A DNA stretch of 64,000 nt from Clytia hemisphaerica (lineage: Eukaryota > Cnidaria > Hydrozoa > Leptothecata > Clytiidae). Shown piece after piece: positions 21,605 through 32,065 of the stretch; position 1 is the stretch's first letter, and each line of letters starts with the position of its first letter. Under the pieces are notes generated by a model that was given only the letters and a program-made list of their open reading frames with translations, was not told the DNA's origin and made no database searches. The position numbers and the translations under genes are program-made. The stretch is taken from contig CACVBU010000019.1 in NCBI GenBank assembly GCA_902728285.1, forward strand, positions 62,001 to 126,000. Reading direction: 5' to 3'.

Positions 21605-21900
21605 TTTCTATTTGGTTATTCAAACTAGGTCCTTTGGTAGCAATAAAGAATGCCTCCAAGATTTTTCTTTGTGTTGAGAATTTTGACGCGTTGAAGATTG
21701 ATTTCCAAACAAAAGAGTGACCTGGGTTGTTGAGTAGGTGTTTAGCGGGTTCTGATTTATGATTGGGGTTCCCATGTTCAGTCCATCTGACTTCAACATT
21801 ACGATTCGTTTCCCCGATATAATTCTCTCCACAATCACATTAACCCTCATAAATTTTGCAGGAGGGATGTGGATTTTTATCCTTTAACGTGAACAAAGTA
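21605..21900 (-). pseudogene. Penelope-like element copy 2: GIY-YIG endonuclease with a nonsense codon
   Basis: Frame KDKNPHPSCKIYEG, stop, CDCGENYIGETNRNVEV and onward. The stop is TAA where copy 1 has TTA (Leu), directly before the Cys pair of the endonuclease. Otherwise the two copies differ at only a few positions. Confidence 0.8.
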
Positions 21901-21952
21901 TTTACCTTCCTTGTTTTCAAAATATTGAAAGTTTATAGCGATTGTCAGTGAA

Positions 21953-22480
21953 TTATTGAATTTTGGTGAGGAAATATTTAGACAATTTCTCGTTTTCTTC
22001 GCAGTACGGTATTTCAAAGGAGAGCTTTAGTTTAGCTGGTACTTCTTCAGTTTGGTTAGTTTGACTCGGTTGAGGTTGTGTTGATTGTTTATCTTCAAAG
22101 GTTTTTATCACACTAGCAATGAATGGCTTGGGGAAATCAGCACGAATGAATTTATCTGTAATGACTCTCTTTTCTCTCTCGAAATTAGTGGAGATCCTTT
22201 TTGCTCTTGCTAGATCACTGTTGATGGCATTCCTTTTGTATCTTTTGGGAGCTTTGGAGGTCCAGTGGGCTGGAAGTTTAGCTGCTTTTCTATGAACAGC
22301 AGTTTCGAAGGTGTTGTCTGGGCATTTTATCATTTTTGTGTCAAGGAATTTAGTCGGTTGAACTTCACACGTGAAACGTAGTTTTTCATGTTGGTTCAAG
22401 GTTTCAAAAAGTATAATTTTGTTTGAAATCATCTGAACTATTGTTATCGTAGTCGCTCTGTATAACAAACTTTCTGACAA
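21953..22480 (-). pseudogene. Penelope-like element copy 2: C-terminal reverse transcriptase region
   Basis: About 175 residues: LFETLNQHEKLRFTCEVQPT then KFLDTKMIK, ETAVHRKAAKLPAHWTSKAP, KRYKRNAINSDLARAKRI. This matches the RT thumb and linker that precede GIY-YIG in Penelope-like elements. The catalytic palm (with its DD pair) is missing, and upstream codons shift frame. Truncated and dead. Confidence 0.8.
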
Positions 22481-22715
22481 ATTGTTCTAAGTAGCCATTA
22501 AAGTATTCCTTTTTGACATCATCTGATGCTTTTCACCCGTCAATGGAAGTAGTAACTGATACGCATCAATACGATGCGCTCAAATCGGACTGATGCTTAT
22601 CGAGTTGATTCGCTGTTCTCGTGCGCTAGAGCATAGCGCGACTGATAAGCATCGATTACTAACGATCATTTACCGCTATTGAGCTTCTGAACCAAGGTAC
22701 ATACCAAATTCCAAA

Positions 22716-22797
22716 ATGGCGTCGAATAGCTGTAGTACTGGTGCACGTTGTTCCAACCAACAAGAAAGCGATGAATTTATGAAATTGTATTTTGAAG
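22716..22797 (+). CDS. Possible first exon of a plus-strand gene, cut off by BEL/Pao element 2
   Basis: ATG in a good context (CCAAAATGG) opens MASNSCSTGARCSNQQESDE then FMKLYFE, followed by a donor GAAG/GTAGGA. No matching second exon was found before the LTR at 22838, so the gene may have lost its downstream part or may continue beyond the retroelement. No similarity recognised. The claim rests on the splice donor and start context alone. Confidence 0.3.
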
Positions 22798-22837
22798 GTA
22801 GGAATTTTGTCTGGTAAAAAATATAAGTCTAGATTTT

Positions 22838-23486
22838 TGAAAGTATAGTGTGTAAATATGAATTGAAAAAGTATAAGTCTATATGAGTGAATAAGTTTCA
22901 ATGTACTGAAAATATACAAAGTCTTAAACCTAAGGCACAGAAAAACAAAATGGCTGACACATGAAAGAAAAACAAAATGGCCACACTGAAAAAAGCAAAG
23001 AAACAAAAGTGCAAAAACAAAAACCTACCAGGTAGCCAGTGAATAAATACTGTGAGTACCCAGTGCACAAGTGAAATCAAAATGAATTATTATTAAAATT
23101 TGTGAAATCTGATTTCCTTGACATCTTGACTCTATGACTGTCAAGTCAGATCTGAAGTGAACTGAAATGTGTGCCTGTATTTATATAAAAAATAAGTCCC
23201 TATCCATATTATGTCATTAAATTAACTAAGTGAAAAAAGCAATTAAATGAATAAATAATTAAAAGTAATTATCCTAGAGTGACACATTGTTGACAAAAAT
23301 GAACTTTAAAACAAAAGACACTCCACATGAGAATTGAGAAACTGATGTGTCACAAGGGACTGAATGAAACAAAAGAACAAAGGAAAACAAGTGAGACTCA
23401 ATGAAAACTGTGAAATAAATATTTTGGTTTTTCTAATTTTATAATTTTTATGGAAACATATTCAACAATACCAAGGTTGCATTACA
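22838..23486 (-). repeat. 3' LTR of BEL/Pao element 2
   Basis: Element orientation TGTAATGCAACC ... ACTTTCA. Matches 30468-31117 almost base for base. Confidence 0.9.
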
Positions 23487-23528
23487 CTTTCGGCCAAAGC
23501 AAAACAATTTATTTTCCAGTTCAGTCTA

Positions 23529-25025
23529 TTAGAACAGTTCAGTAAACAAATCTGGATCATCAATACCATGTACAAGAATAAGACTTCGAACCGATCTCGA
23601 GGTTTCACGTTTGACATTTTCGTTTGGATTCTTATATTCTACCACGACACGTCTGACATTTCCATCGTCCCCGGTTTCGATTGATTTGATCATCCCGTAC
23701 GTGTAGGTTTTGCTGATCACTGAATTGACTTTTGTGAATAAAACAATATCGCCAATTTGAAGGTTACGATCTTGGCGAAACCATTTGCTTTGGTGCATCA
23801 ACTTTGGTACATGACTCAAGAGCCAAGTTTCGAACCATGAGTCATAAATTTTTGTATTCGTTTTCAGAATCTTTGATGGATCGTCTGTAACAATGAAATC
23901 TCCAACAGGACTGCGTTCATTATTTCGTCCAAGAAGCAATCTGTTTGGCGTTAATAGATCCATGTTTTCAACAGCTGTGACGTTGCCAACAGCTAGCGGA
24001 AGATTGTTGCAGGTGTTGGCAATGGTGGCTGTCAGTGTTTCCCATTGTAGGATTGAAAGTCTTTGATTGTTGAAGGTCTTTTCCAATGATAGATTGATGT
24101 GTTTGATCTTTCTCTCTACCTTTCCATTGACATTATGTCCGCCACTGGACATGTTTGAAAATTCCACGCTTCTTTCCTTGAACATCCTTGATTTGACATC
24201 AGTGTAGTTCAACTTCATGCCTTTTGTAGCTTTGACGAGCTGTGATCCTTCGTCGCAGAATACTTTCTTTGGAAAACCATATCTCGTTGAAAATCGAGTA
24301 AACGCTTGGATGAATGCTGAAGAAGAATATTCGTCCATGACATTGATCATCACTGCAGAGGTGGAACAACAACAATACACAACTAGCCATATCTTTACTG
24401 TTGTTCGCTTGTGTGAAGGTGAAAATGATTGATATGGTCCACTGAGATCGATCTGTGAGTTATAAAATGCCGGAGCAACTGTTAGACTTGAAGGTGGAAT
24501 TGGTCCCATGATGGCTTCAATCCGCTTCTTGAGGATGATACGACATTTTGTGCATGTTCTTCTGATTAGCTTGACAAGCGAGCGGCCATTAATGATGTAC
24601 ACTTTCTTTAGAATTTCTCTGATAGTAGTTTCAATGCCAGGATGGCATGCAGAGCTGTTCCAGTGGATGTCATACACAATGCTGAAGGCTATGGGTGAGT
24701 TTCCATCGATTATAGGTACACAAAAGGATGAGCTGGATAGGTCCAACATGGCAGATGTGAATCGTCCGACGATTGTTGTCTTTGTATCTGATAGGATGCG
24801 TCCATTGTATGTTAGTATCCCATCTTTAAGTGTTGAAATTGGTTCATATTTTCGTGGTTCGACGAGATGAAGAATTTCTTCTGTCGCCTTTTTGAAGAAA
24901 TAGAGCTCAGCCAAATGGATTTCATCGTTTGTTAGCTGAGTTGATTTGGATGAAGACTTCTTTCTTGTGATGTTGAAGAATTTGATAACGTAAGCAACGA
25001 AAGCATCCAACGTTGACCTTTTTTT
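23529..25025 (-). CDS. BEL/Pao element 2: integrase and C-terminal DUF5641-like domain
   Basis: About 500 residues after the inserted element. Order: linker (FVAYVIKFFNITRKK), H2C2 zinc-binding region (DIHWNSSACHPGIETTIREI ending TCTKC), rve core with Asp in NSQIDLSGPYQ, Asp in KVFCDEGSQL and Glu in NVNGKVERKIK, then a C-terminal QIGDIVLFTKV and YTYGMIKSIETGDDG that resembles DUF5641. All three acidic residues are present. The frame is intact to the stop at 23529. It is part of pol, so the Met shown by the raw ORF is not a true start. Confidence 0.85.
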   Translation of the reverse strand, partial: KKRSTLDAFVAYVIKFFNITRKKSSSKSTQLTNDEIHLAELYFFKKATEEILHLVEPRKYEPISTLKDGILTYNGRILSDTKTTIVGRFTSAMLDLSSSSFCVPIIDGNSPIAFSIVYDIHWNSSACHPGIETTIREILKKVYIINGRSLVKLIRRTCTKCRIILKKRIEAIMGPIPPSSLTVAPAFYNSQIDLSGPYQSFSPSHKRTTVKIWLVVYCCCSTSAVMINVMDEYSSSAFIQAFTRFSTRYGFPKKVFCDEGSQLVKATKGMKLNYTDVKSRMFKERSVEFSNMSSGGHNVNGKVERKIKHINLSLEKTFNNQRLSILQWETLTATIANTCNNLPLAVGNVTAVENMDLLTPNRLLLGRNNERSPVGDFIVTDDPSKILKTNTKIYDSWFETWLLSHVPKLMHQSKWFRQDRNLQIGDIVLFTKVNSVISKTYTYGMIKSIETGDDGNVRRVVVEYKNPNENVKRETSRSVRSLILVHGIDDPDLFTELF

Positions 25026-25522
25026 AAATATCTGTTTCCCAGACATAGCCTTCCTGGAAAATTTGATCTGTTGGCCGAATATTTCAAAAATCTGATTCCT
25101 AGAAATGAAGATCTGTTTCTCCGCAAAACCTAAATTTCTAATCTCAAAGTATCTTTCCTAGAAAATTTGATCTGTTTCCACAATTTTCAGAATTAAAATT
25201 TTGATCTGTTTTCCCAAATAGGATATATGTTCCCCTCTCCTGGAAATTTTCATCTGTTTCCCTTTCTTTTTGTTATTGATATCTGTTTCCCCCATAAAGT
25301 CCAATCTGTTTCCAATGCAATATCATCTTTTTTGGAAGCAGATATCTGTTTCCCAATTTATTATGTCATCTCCTAGAAATATTGATCTGTTTCTCTCTGA
25401 TGACGTCATCAGCTGGAGCGGGGAAACAGATAGTTTTAAGGAAAAGGTCTCTCCTAGAAAATCGGATCTGTTTCCCCATTTTTCAAAAAAAGCTCTCTCC
25501 TGGAAAAGGGAAACAGATATTT
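25026..25522. mobile_element. 497-bp foldback element inserted in BEL/Pao element 2 pol
   Basis: Ends are AAATATCTGTTTCCC (25026-25040) and its exact reverse complement (25508-25522). The interior repeats the word GATCTGTTTCC with CCTAGAAAATT many times and has the palindrome TGATGACGTCATCA near its middle. It separates the RNase H side of pol (frame ends in this element) from the integrase. The target duplication is unclear. Confidence 0.75.
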
Positions 25523-28500
25523 CGGGGAAATGGGCTCGTTGGCTGCTTCTGAAGCAAGAATTCGGATGACTGTCGAAAAGCTTCTGTGGTTTGGGTCGAT
25601 GAGATAATTTGAGTGTGTTGATCTCTTCTTGAATTCTTTGTTGTTAATGTGGAAGATTTGAACTTCTTTATTCACCTCAGAGATCTCTGGATCACTTAGC
25701 TTCAAATTTTCTGCACTCTTGATAGGAAATTGTGAATGATCTAAATGCATCCAATCAAAGCCATTTATCCAAGTTGAGGTCCTGGAAACATCTTTCAAGG
25801 TTGCTCCCTTTCGAGTGCCAATATCTGCAATCATGTTGTTAGTGTTGACGTAGAACCAATCTTGATTTGAAGTGAATCGCTTGATTTCGATGACTCTGGT
25901 TCGAACATACTGCTTGAGTGGTTTGTTCTCGTTACTTATCCAATGTAAAACAATCTGACTGTCTGTCAACTTAATTGAAGATTGGTGCCACGTGGTTAAT
26001 GAGCGTTTGACGATCTCTCCTGTATGGGTGTTTATCACAGCAGCATACAATTCTCCTCGTGGTTGAGATGTTCCTTTTGGCACAGTTCTTGTTCTTGAAA
26101 AGATCAGTTGACACGAGTACTCTCCATTTCGCCGTAGAAATCTTCCATAGATTGAAACGCAAACCATTGAGTGACTGGCATCTCCAAAGTCCAGAGTGTC
26201 CATCTTTAAGTCGATTGCATCTTCTGGGACTATGGCTCGATTAAATCGTAGATCTCCTATTTCCTTCATCATGTCGAAATTTGTTTCCCAGATGGACCGG
26301 AGGTTATCGGGGATGATATCGTCCCAATTGAGTTGTCGCTGTACTAGATCCTGAAGATCAATTTTCATTGAAGCTATTAAGGGTGAAACTTTACCAGTCA
26401 AATCAAACAATTCCGCAACTTTGGATGCACATTGTCTTCTTGTTAAATTTGAAGGTATACCTTTTATTGATTGTTCAGGCTTCCTCCCACGAATCTTCTT
26501 GTTGAAATTGAGTTCCCCAACATTGAGAGCTAGCTCATCTGATTTGACAAGCCATCTCATACCACCAACATGGATTGTTTCTCCATCATCACTGAGGGTG
26601 CTTGGTGGGTCTTCTCTTGAAAATGCTATACCTTTCAATTGGAATCCACCACGATTCAATACAAGTTCGAGCTCATCTGCACGACGATGAGCTGTTTCAA
26701 GGTCTTTCTCGCCAGTTACACAATCATCAACATAAATATCCTTTTGCACAATGTTGTTGACTTTGGGGTATTCCTCCTTTGATAACTGAGCAATTTTGCG
26801 CAAAGCGAATTCGGCTTGGTTGCTGGACGATTTGACTCCGTATATCAGAGTCTTGATAACCTTCTGTTCTGGTGATTTTGATGGATCCAAGCTGTTTTGC
26901 CAAAGATATCTTTGATAACACCAATGACTCTTGTGTAGCTTTATCGTATTGTACATCTTCTTTATGTCTGTATGGATAGCTGTTGGTTGGACAGACCATC
27001 TGATTAATATTTCTTGAAGATGATTCAGGTTATTTCTGCCTTTTGCCAATACGTCATTTAGGCTGAAACCTGAAGCTGTAGGTTGGGACGCATCGAACAC
27101 AATTCTACAAGGCGTACTAAAGGAGTTAGATTTCCAAACGGCTCTCCATGGAATATAATAATGCATCTTACAAGTTTGCAGTTGATCCTGGTCTTCTTTT
27201 GGGAGGTTGCATACATATTCAACATATCCAAGTTGCTGCAGCTTTGCTTCTGACTCGAGAACATCTTGCTTGTCCTTTTGATTGTTGGGATGATTGAGTT
27301 TTCGAACTTGTTGCTGATATGTTTTCATTGCCTTGTCCTTGTTGTTGACCAAGCGTGCTTCTGGATCTGCTATGAAAGGAAGGAGTGCTGTTGCAGTCTT
27401 GCTCTCCAAATCAACGGTGATGGATGAATTGATGATGCTCTGCTCGATTTCCTCTTTGCAGCTGATGACATCATTTGATGGTTGCTTGCATGCTTTGCAG
27501 TTGCGACAATCTGGGCAGCGATATGATATCTCACTACCTGTTGCTTCTACTTCTTCAAAAATCTTCATTGTTGTTGAAATGTGGGTAGGTGATTCATCGT
27601 GGAAATTTTGTTGCACGAGATCTGTTGGATTGCATTGGCTGAATCCTAGCAGAGGGACAGCTGATTGGCTTCTAATCATGTTGAATTGATTTGAAAAGAA
27701 TGTGGAGGATGTCAATGTGTTGAATTGCTGATGAATTTTGGTGAAGCTGTGATGTGGTCCACCGACCACTCCTCTTCCCCCAGTTGAATTGTTGAATTTC
27801 GATTCGTACAATGCAAGACCTGATGGGAGTTGAATGACCATTTTTGGGTGATGACGAAGGTATTTGACTCCAATCATCATATGCACTTCACCACCAATGT
27901 TGTTTGGAAGCTTTGGAATTGGACTGGTTCCTCCTGATGAGATGTGATAGTGAATGATGTCTTTTTCAACGACGTCTAATGGATATGTTGGGAATGTAGA
28001 TGTGATACGATCGAGACAAACACCGGAGAACGTGACTTCTTGATCATCGTGAAGTGAGATAGTGACATTGAAGATTCCATTCAACGATTTGGTTTGACAC
28101 TCACCAACGCCATAAAGTATGACCGGTTCGGATGATATCTTCTTTGCTTTGCTGCCGAGTAGCTCTATTGCTTTCTTGCTGACAACGAAATCGCTGCAAC
28201 CATTGTCGTAGAAAATTAACAAGTTGTGGCCATTGATGGATATTTGTTGAAGGAGATACACACCACGATCATCGCATATCTCGTTGCTGGCTTTGTAGAG
28301 TTTGATCTCCCTTGATAATTGAGGTAAAGCTGGACTTTTGATGAAACGCTTGACAAAGGTATCGAGAAGTTGTTGATTTGATGGTTGAGTCTTGTGCTCC
28401 TCACAAACTAGCACATGCTTCTTGATGGTGTCGTTTTGATGGGATGGATGAGCACAGACAAAGTCGTGTTGGCACTTTCCATCGACATGTTTTCCCGAAG

Positions 28501-29101
28501 ATGCATCTGCTCCAGGAAATAAGCATTGAGCGCAAAATCCCTTCTTCTTCAAGATGGTGTATCGATCTCCAGGTGATTTGAATACGAATGATTTACATGT
28601 GTAGTACTGCATGATTTTCTTTCCATTTCGGCTTTTGGTTGCAATGTGGTCTGCTCTTCCCTCTGGTGAATTGCAAATGCTGCAGTGTACGTCATCACCG
28701 TCTTGATTCCAGTGACATGAACCATTACGTCTGGCACCAGCATTCTTGTCATCCTTCTTCTTGATTGTCTCTTTCTTGAAATTTAAGAGACGTTTTTGTT
28801 CATTGACTCGTCTCTCCTTGATTAAGAATTCAATCATCTTTTGCCAAGTTTCCTTTGGGCTGAGATCCTTTTCACCAAAATCTACCAAAAATTGAGTTGA
28901 TCGTCTTTCACCGATGACTTCATGAATATCTGAAATGCTGCTACCATAGTACAGATATTCTTCAATGTTGTGTTTTTCTGCAAGGGACGACACATCCTGC
29001 ATGATATTGATTAGAGTGCTTATGCCGGATATGAGCTTCTCAGGATCTCGTTTGTTGAAGTCGATACTTTTGAGTTGATGAAGTCTTCTGGATAACATCA
29101 C
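25523..29101 (-). CDS. BEL/Pao element 2: zinc knuckles, protease, reverse transcriptase, RNase H
   Basis: Nearly 1200 codons in one frame. Order: rest of DUF1759 region, Cys/His clusters (DVHCSICNSPEGRADHI, FCAQCLFPG), DUF1758 protease with active-site region LLIFYDNGCSDFVV (Asp-Asn-Gly in place of the commoner Asp-x-Gly), RT (CRIVFDASQ, AIHTDIKKMYNTIKL, YGVKSSSNQAEFAL, catalytic IYVDDCVTG), and RNase H (LDFGDASHSM, RGELYAAV, LTDSQIVLHW). It copies element RNA in particles. The frame is the same as gag but separated by one TAG. It now ends inside the inserted foldback element. Confidence 0.9.
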
Positions 29102-29134
29102 TTTTGAGACACCGAAGGATTTTTTGAGTCGTTC

Positions 29135-29986
29135 CTAAATTTCGTCTATGTTGTTGATGGTCTTCACCATTGTTAGTGCTGCATCTGTCAGATAATTGTT
29201 TCGTAGAAGATCTGGTAAAAGTTCCTTCGGAGTTGAAGACAAGTGCATTTTTTCGAAGTTGGTTCGAAACGTATAAAAATCAGTATTGAAGTCATAACCA
29301 GAGAACTTCTCTAATTTGATATTGAGTTTAGATTTGTTAAACTCAGAATGTTTGTCAAGTTCTCGCTTACTAATTTCCTTGGTAAGATTGAGGACGTAAG
29401 CCTGTTTCTTCTCATCTAGGTCGACATATCTTTGCCCAGTTTTGCGGATCATGATAAGTGTTTCGGCACTTTTGATAGGTGAGTCAAGGCATTCAGTATA
29501 ACTTTCTGTGATTTTATCAAATCGTTGATGAACGTTCGAAGAAAGATTTTTCCGTAAGAGTAAAAGTTCAGAGGATTCTGCTTTGTCCATTGCACAATCA
29601 AAAGTTATCTCTAGCTTTTCAATGTCTCTATTGATGCAATCAAGACGAAAGTTGATCTTACGTTCTATTTGGGCTGCTTCGTTATCTTTGATTTTGGTCT
29701 GACTCAGGTTGGCTTTTGATTTTCGGTCGTAAATGCCTGTTATGAATTCTTTAATTGGCATAATTGCTTGATTAACAGAAATCCTCACATCTTCCTCGAG
29801 TTCCTCTTTTCGACGTTTGATTATGACCTCCTTTTTGCGAATTGAGCTTCTGATTTGTTCGAGCTTTGTGATGATAATATTTGAATCTTCAGGACTGAGA
29901 TCATTGATTGGGATTTCTTCCATCATGTCAATAGCATCTTGTGCCAAAATCATTAGATCGATGGCTTCATCACTTGGCTCTGCCAT
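29135..29986 (-). CDS. BEL/Pao element 2: gag (DUF1759 capsid-like)
   Basis: 283 residues from ATG 29986. A charged coiled-coil-like N-terminal half (IRKKEVIIKRRKEELEEDVR) and the DUF1759 signature LNIKLEKFSGYDFNTDFYTF with RTNFEKM. It ends at TAG directly after NIDEI, and the same frame continues as ERLKKSFG into pol. Either a nonsense mutation or a leaky stop; relatives usually have an aromatic residue there, which favours mutation. The frame is also open upstream through a 21-bp repeat. Confidence 0.85.
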   Translation of the reverse strand: MAEPSDEAIDLMILAQDAIDMMEEIPINDLSPEDSNIIITKLEQIRSSIRKKEVIIKRRKEELEEDVRISVNQAIMPIKEFITGIYDRKSKANLSQTKIKDNEAAQIERKINFRLDCINRDIEKLEITFDCAMDKAESSELLLLRKNLSSNVHQRFDKITESYTECLDSPIKSAETLIMIRKTGQRYVDLDEKKQAYVLNLTKEISKRELDKHSEFNKSKLNIKLEKFSGYDFNTDFYTFRTNFEKMHLSSTPKELLPDLLRNNYLTDAALTMVKTINNIDEI

Positions 29987-30004
29987 TATGGAGTCTAGTT
30001 GAAC

Positions 30005-30180
30005 AGTTTGAGTTGTGTCGGAGTCAGTATGAGTTGCGTCGAAGTCGGTGTGAGTTGCAACGGAGTCGGTGTGAGTTGCGACGAAGTCGGTGTGAGTTGC
30101 GTCGGAGTCGGTATGAGTTGCGTCAGAGTCGGTATGAGTTGCGTCGGAGTCGGTATGAGTTACGTCGGAATCAGGGTGAA
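30005..30180. repeat. 21-bp minisatellite in the gag leader, about 8 units
   Basis: Unit GTCGGTATGAGTTGCGTCGGA with small variations. On the element's strand it reads in the gag frame as a 7-residue repeat (ATHTDSD) leading without a stop into the gag ATG. The frame is open back to a TGA near 30362, but no in-frame ATG lies upstream, so translation of the repeat is unproven. Confidence 0.9.
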
Positions 30181-30467
30181 TTGATTCGCGAATAGATAAA
30201 TTATGAAAATGAGAGGTGAGTTCTTCGTCAATGCTTCTGAGGGGAATGATCGATCCTTGTGATGCCTCGTCTTGACATTGACAATTGAATTGAGTTGAAG
30301 TGTCTGACTGTTTGAATGTAGTGCAAAGGGATTTACGACTGACAGGTTGTGATATTGTTCAAACTAAAAAGGTAAATTACAATTGGTCAAATAAGTTTCA
30401 AAATAAAAAAGTCCAAAATATTTTAAAGATTTTCTAAGTCCAAAATGTCTATAAAAGTATAGATGTT

Positions 30468-31117
30468 TGAAAGTATAGTGTGTAAATATGAATTGAAAAA
30501 GTATAAGTCTATATGAGTGAATAAGTTTCAATGTACTGAAAATATACAAAGTCTTAAACCTAAGGCACAGAAAAACAAAATGGCTGACACATGAAAGAAA
30601 AACAAAATGGCCACACTGAAAAAAGCAAAGAAACAAAAATGCAAAAACAAAAACCTACCAGGTAGCCAGTGAATAAATACTGTGAGTACCCAGTGCACAA
30701 GTGAAATCAAAATGAATTATTATTAAAATTTGTGAAAATCTGATTTCCTTGACATCTTGATTCTATGACTGTCAAGTCAGATCTGAAGTGAACTGAAATG
30801 TGTGCCTGTATTTATATAAAAAATAAGTCCCTATCCATATTATGTCATTAAATTAACTAAGTGAAAAAAGTAATTAAATGAATAAATAATTAAAAGTAAT
30901 TATCCTAGAGTGACACATTGTTGACAAAAATGAACTTTAAAACAAAAGACACTCCACATGAGAATTGAGAAACTGATGTGTCACAAGGGACTGAATGAAA
31001 CAAAAGAACAAAGGAAAACAAGTGAGACTCAATGAAAACTGTGAAATAAATTTTTTGGTTTTTCTAATTTTATAATTTTTATGGAAACATATTCAACAAT
31101 ACCAAGGTTGCATTACA
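30468..31117 (-). repeat. 5' LTR of BEL/Pao element 2
   Basis: Starts TGTAATGCAACC at 31117 and ends ACTTTCA at 30468 on the element strand. It lies inside a ZAD-like zinc-finger exon. Its outer portion was duplicated together with that exon (30916-32065). Confidence 0.9.
30811..30818 (-). promoter_or_regulatory. TATA box in the 5' LTR
   Basis: TATATAAA on the minus strand, followed by TACAGGC. It is correctly oriented and placed to drive the element; the same box is in the 3' LTR. Confidence 0.5.
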
Positions 31118-32065
31118 ATACGACATGGATCAATGGAATCTAGCTCTATTAATTTTGCTGAGATAGGATATTCAATGCTTACAAAATTATCATCAGTATC
31201 AGAACTTTTTTCATCAAACTTTAGCTTTTTATTAGGTGCTGGTCTCCTAGACGGCGATGACACAATATCTGTTGGTTTGAGACACCTCTTAGTTGAAGTG
31301 AGATTTTGATCATTAACTTTTTGGCATTTTGTTCTGAAAATAAAGGCTCTTTCAAGAGAGGTTTCACAGACAGTACAAATTTTGTCAGGTAATTCATCAT
31401 CACTTTTTACAACAACACCACAACATTGCTCAATTTTGAATTCTAGATTCTTTTCGTGCTGTCCTATTTTGGAAAAAATCTTTTGATACACATTGTTGAC
31501 AAAAATGAACTTTAAAACAAAAGACACTCCACATGAGAATTGAGAAACTGATGTGTCACAAGGGACTGAATGAAACAAAAGAACAAAGGAAAACAAGTGA
31601 GACTCAATGAAAACTGTGAAATAAATTTTTTGGTTTTTCTAATTTTATAATTTTTATGGAAACATATTCAACAATACCAAGGTTGCATTACAATACGACA
31701 TGGATCAATGGAATCTAGCTCTATTAATTTTGCTGAGATAGCATTTTCAATGCTTACAAAATTATCATCAGTATCAGAACTTTTTTCATCAAACTTTAGC
31801 TTTTTATTAGGTGCTGGTCTCCTAGACGGCGATGACACAATATCTGTTGGTTTGAGACACCTCTTAGTTGAAGTGAGATTTTGATCATTAACTTTTTGGC
31901 ATTTTGTTCTGAAAATAAAGGCTCTTTCAACAGAGGTTTCACAGACAGTACAAATTTTGTCAGGTAATTCATCATCACTTTTTACAACAACACCACAACA
32001 TTGCTCAATTTTTGAATTCTAGATTCTTTTCGTGCTGTCCTATTTTGGAAAAAATCTTTTGATAC
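30916..32065. repeat. 575-bp tandem duplication of LTR plus ZAD-like exon
   Basis: Units 30916-31490 and 31491-32065 match almost exactly (I see a few substitutions and one extra T in the second unit). Each unit contains the outer part of the LTR and the same piece of zinc-finger exon. The junction shows ACA microhomology. The duplication must be younger than the LTR insertion. Confidence 0.9.
31118..31490 (-). pseudogene. ZAD-like zinc-finger exon, duplicate 1 (5' end replaced by LTR)
   Basis: The frame reads KIFSKIGQHEKNLEFKIEQC then CGVVVKSDDELPDKICTVCE and RAFIFRTKCQKVN. The second half of a ZAD fold (a four-Cys protein interaction domain) is clear: LPDKICTVC and the downstream aromatic-Cys pattern. 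A Ser/Pro/Lys tail follows, ending RIV at the LTR border. Its upstream part is LTR sequence, so any protein would be chimeric. Confidence 0.7.

Larger units (their letters stand above)
21337..22480 (-). mobile_element. Penelope-like element, longer 3' fragment (copy 2)
   Basis: Same 3' end as copy 1 but reaching further upstream into the RT. The 5' part is truncated near 22480. Contains a hammerhead-like motif, GIY-YIG endonuclease and an RT C-terminal region, with stops between them. Confidence 0.8.
22838..31117 (-). mobile_element. BEL/Pao LTR retrotransposon (element 2), nearly complete
   Basis: 8.28 kb with LTRs of 649 and 650 bp that differ, by eye, at four substitutions and one single-base indel, so it inserted recently. 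Gene order on the minus strand is gag, protease, RT, RNase H, integrase. A TAG stop splits gag from pol, and a 497-bp foldback element interrupts pol before the integrase. The flanks (CTAGATTTT left, ATACGACAT right) do not show a target duplication, so one end may have been rearranged. Confidence 0.9.

Noticed and set aside
22540-22680. Possible MITE with GATGCTTATC/GATAAGCATC arms
   Set aside because: Inverted words are present but ends and target duplication could not be defined.
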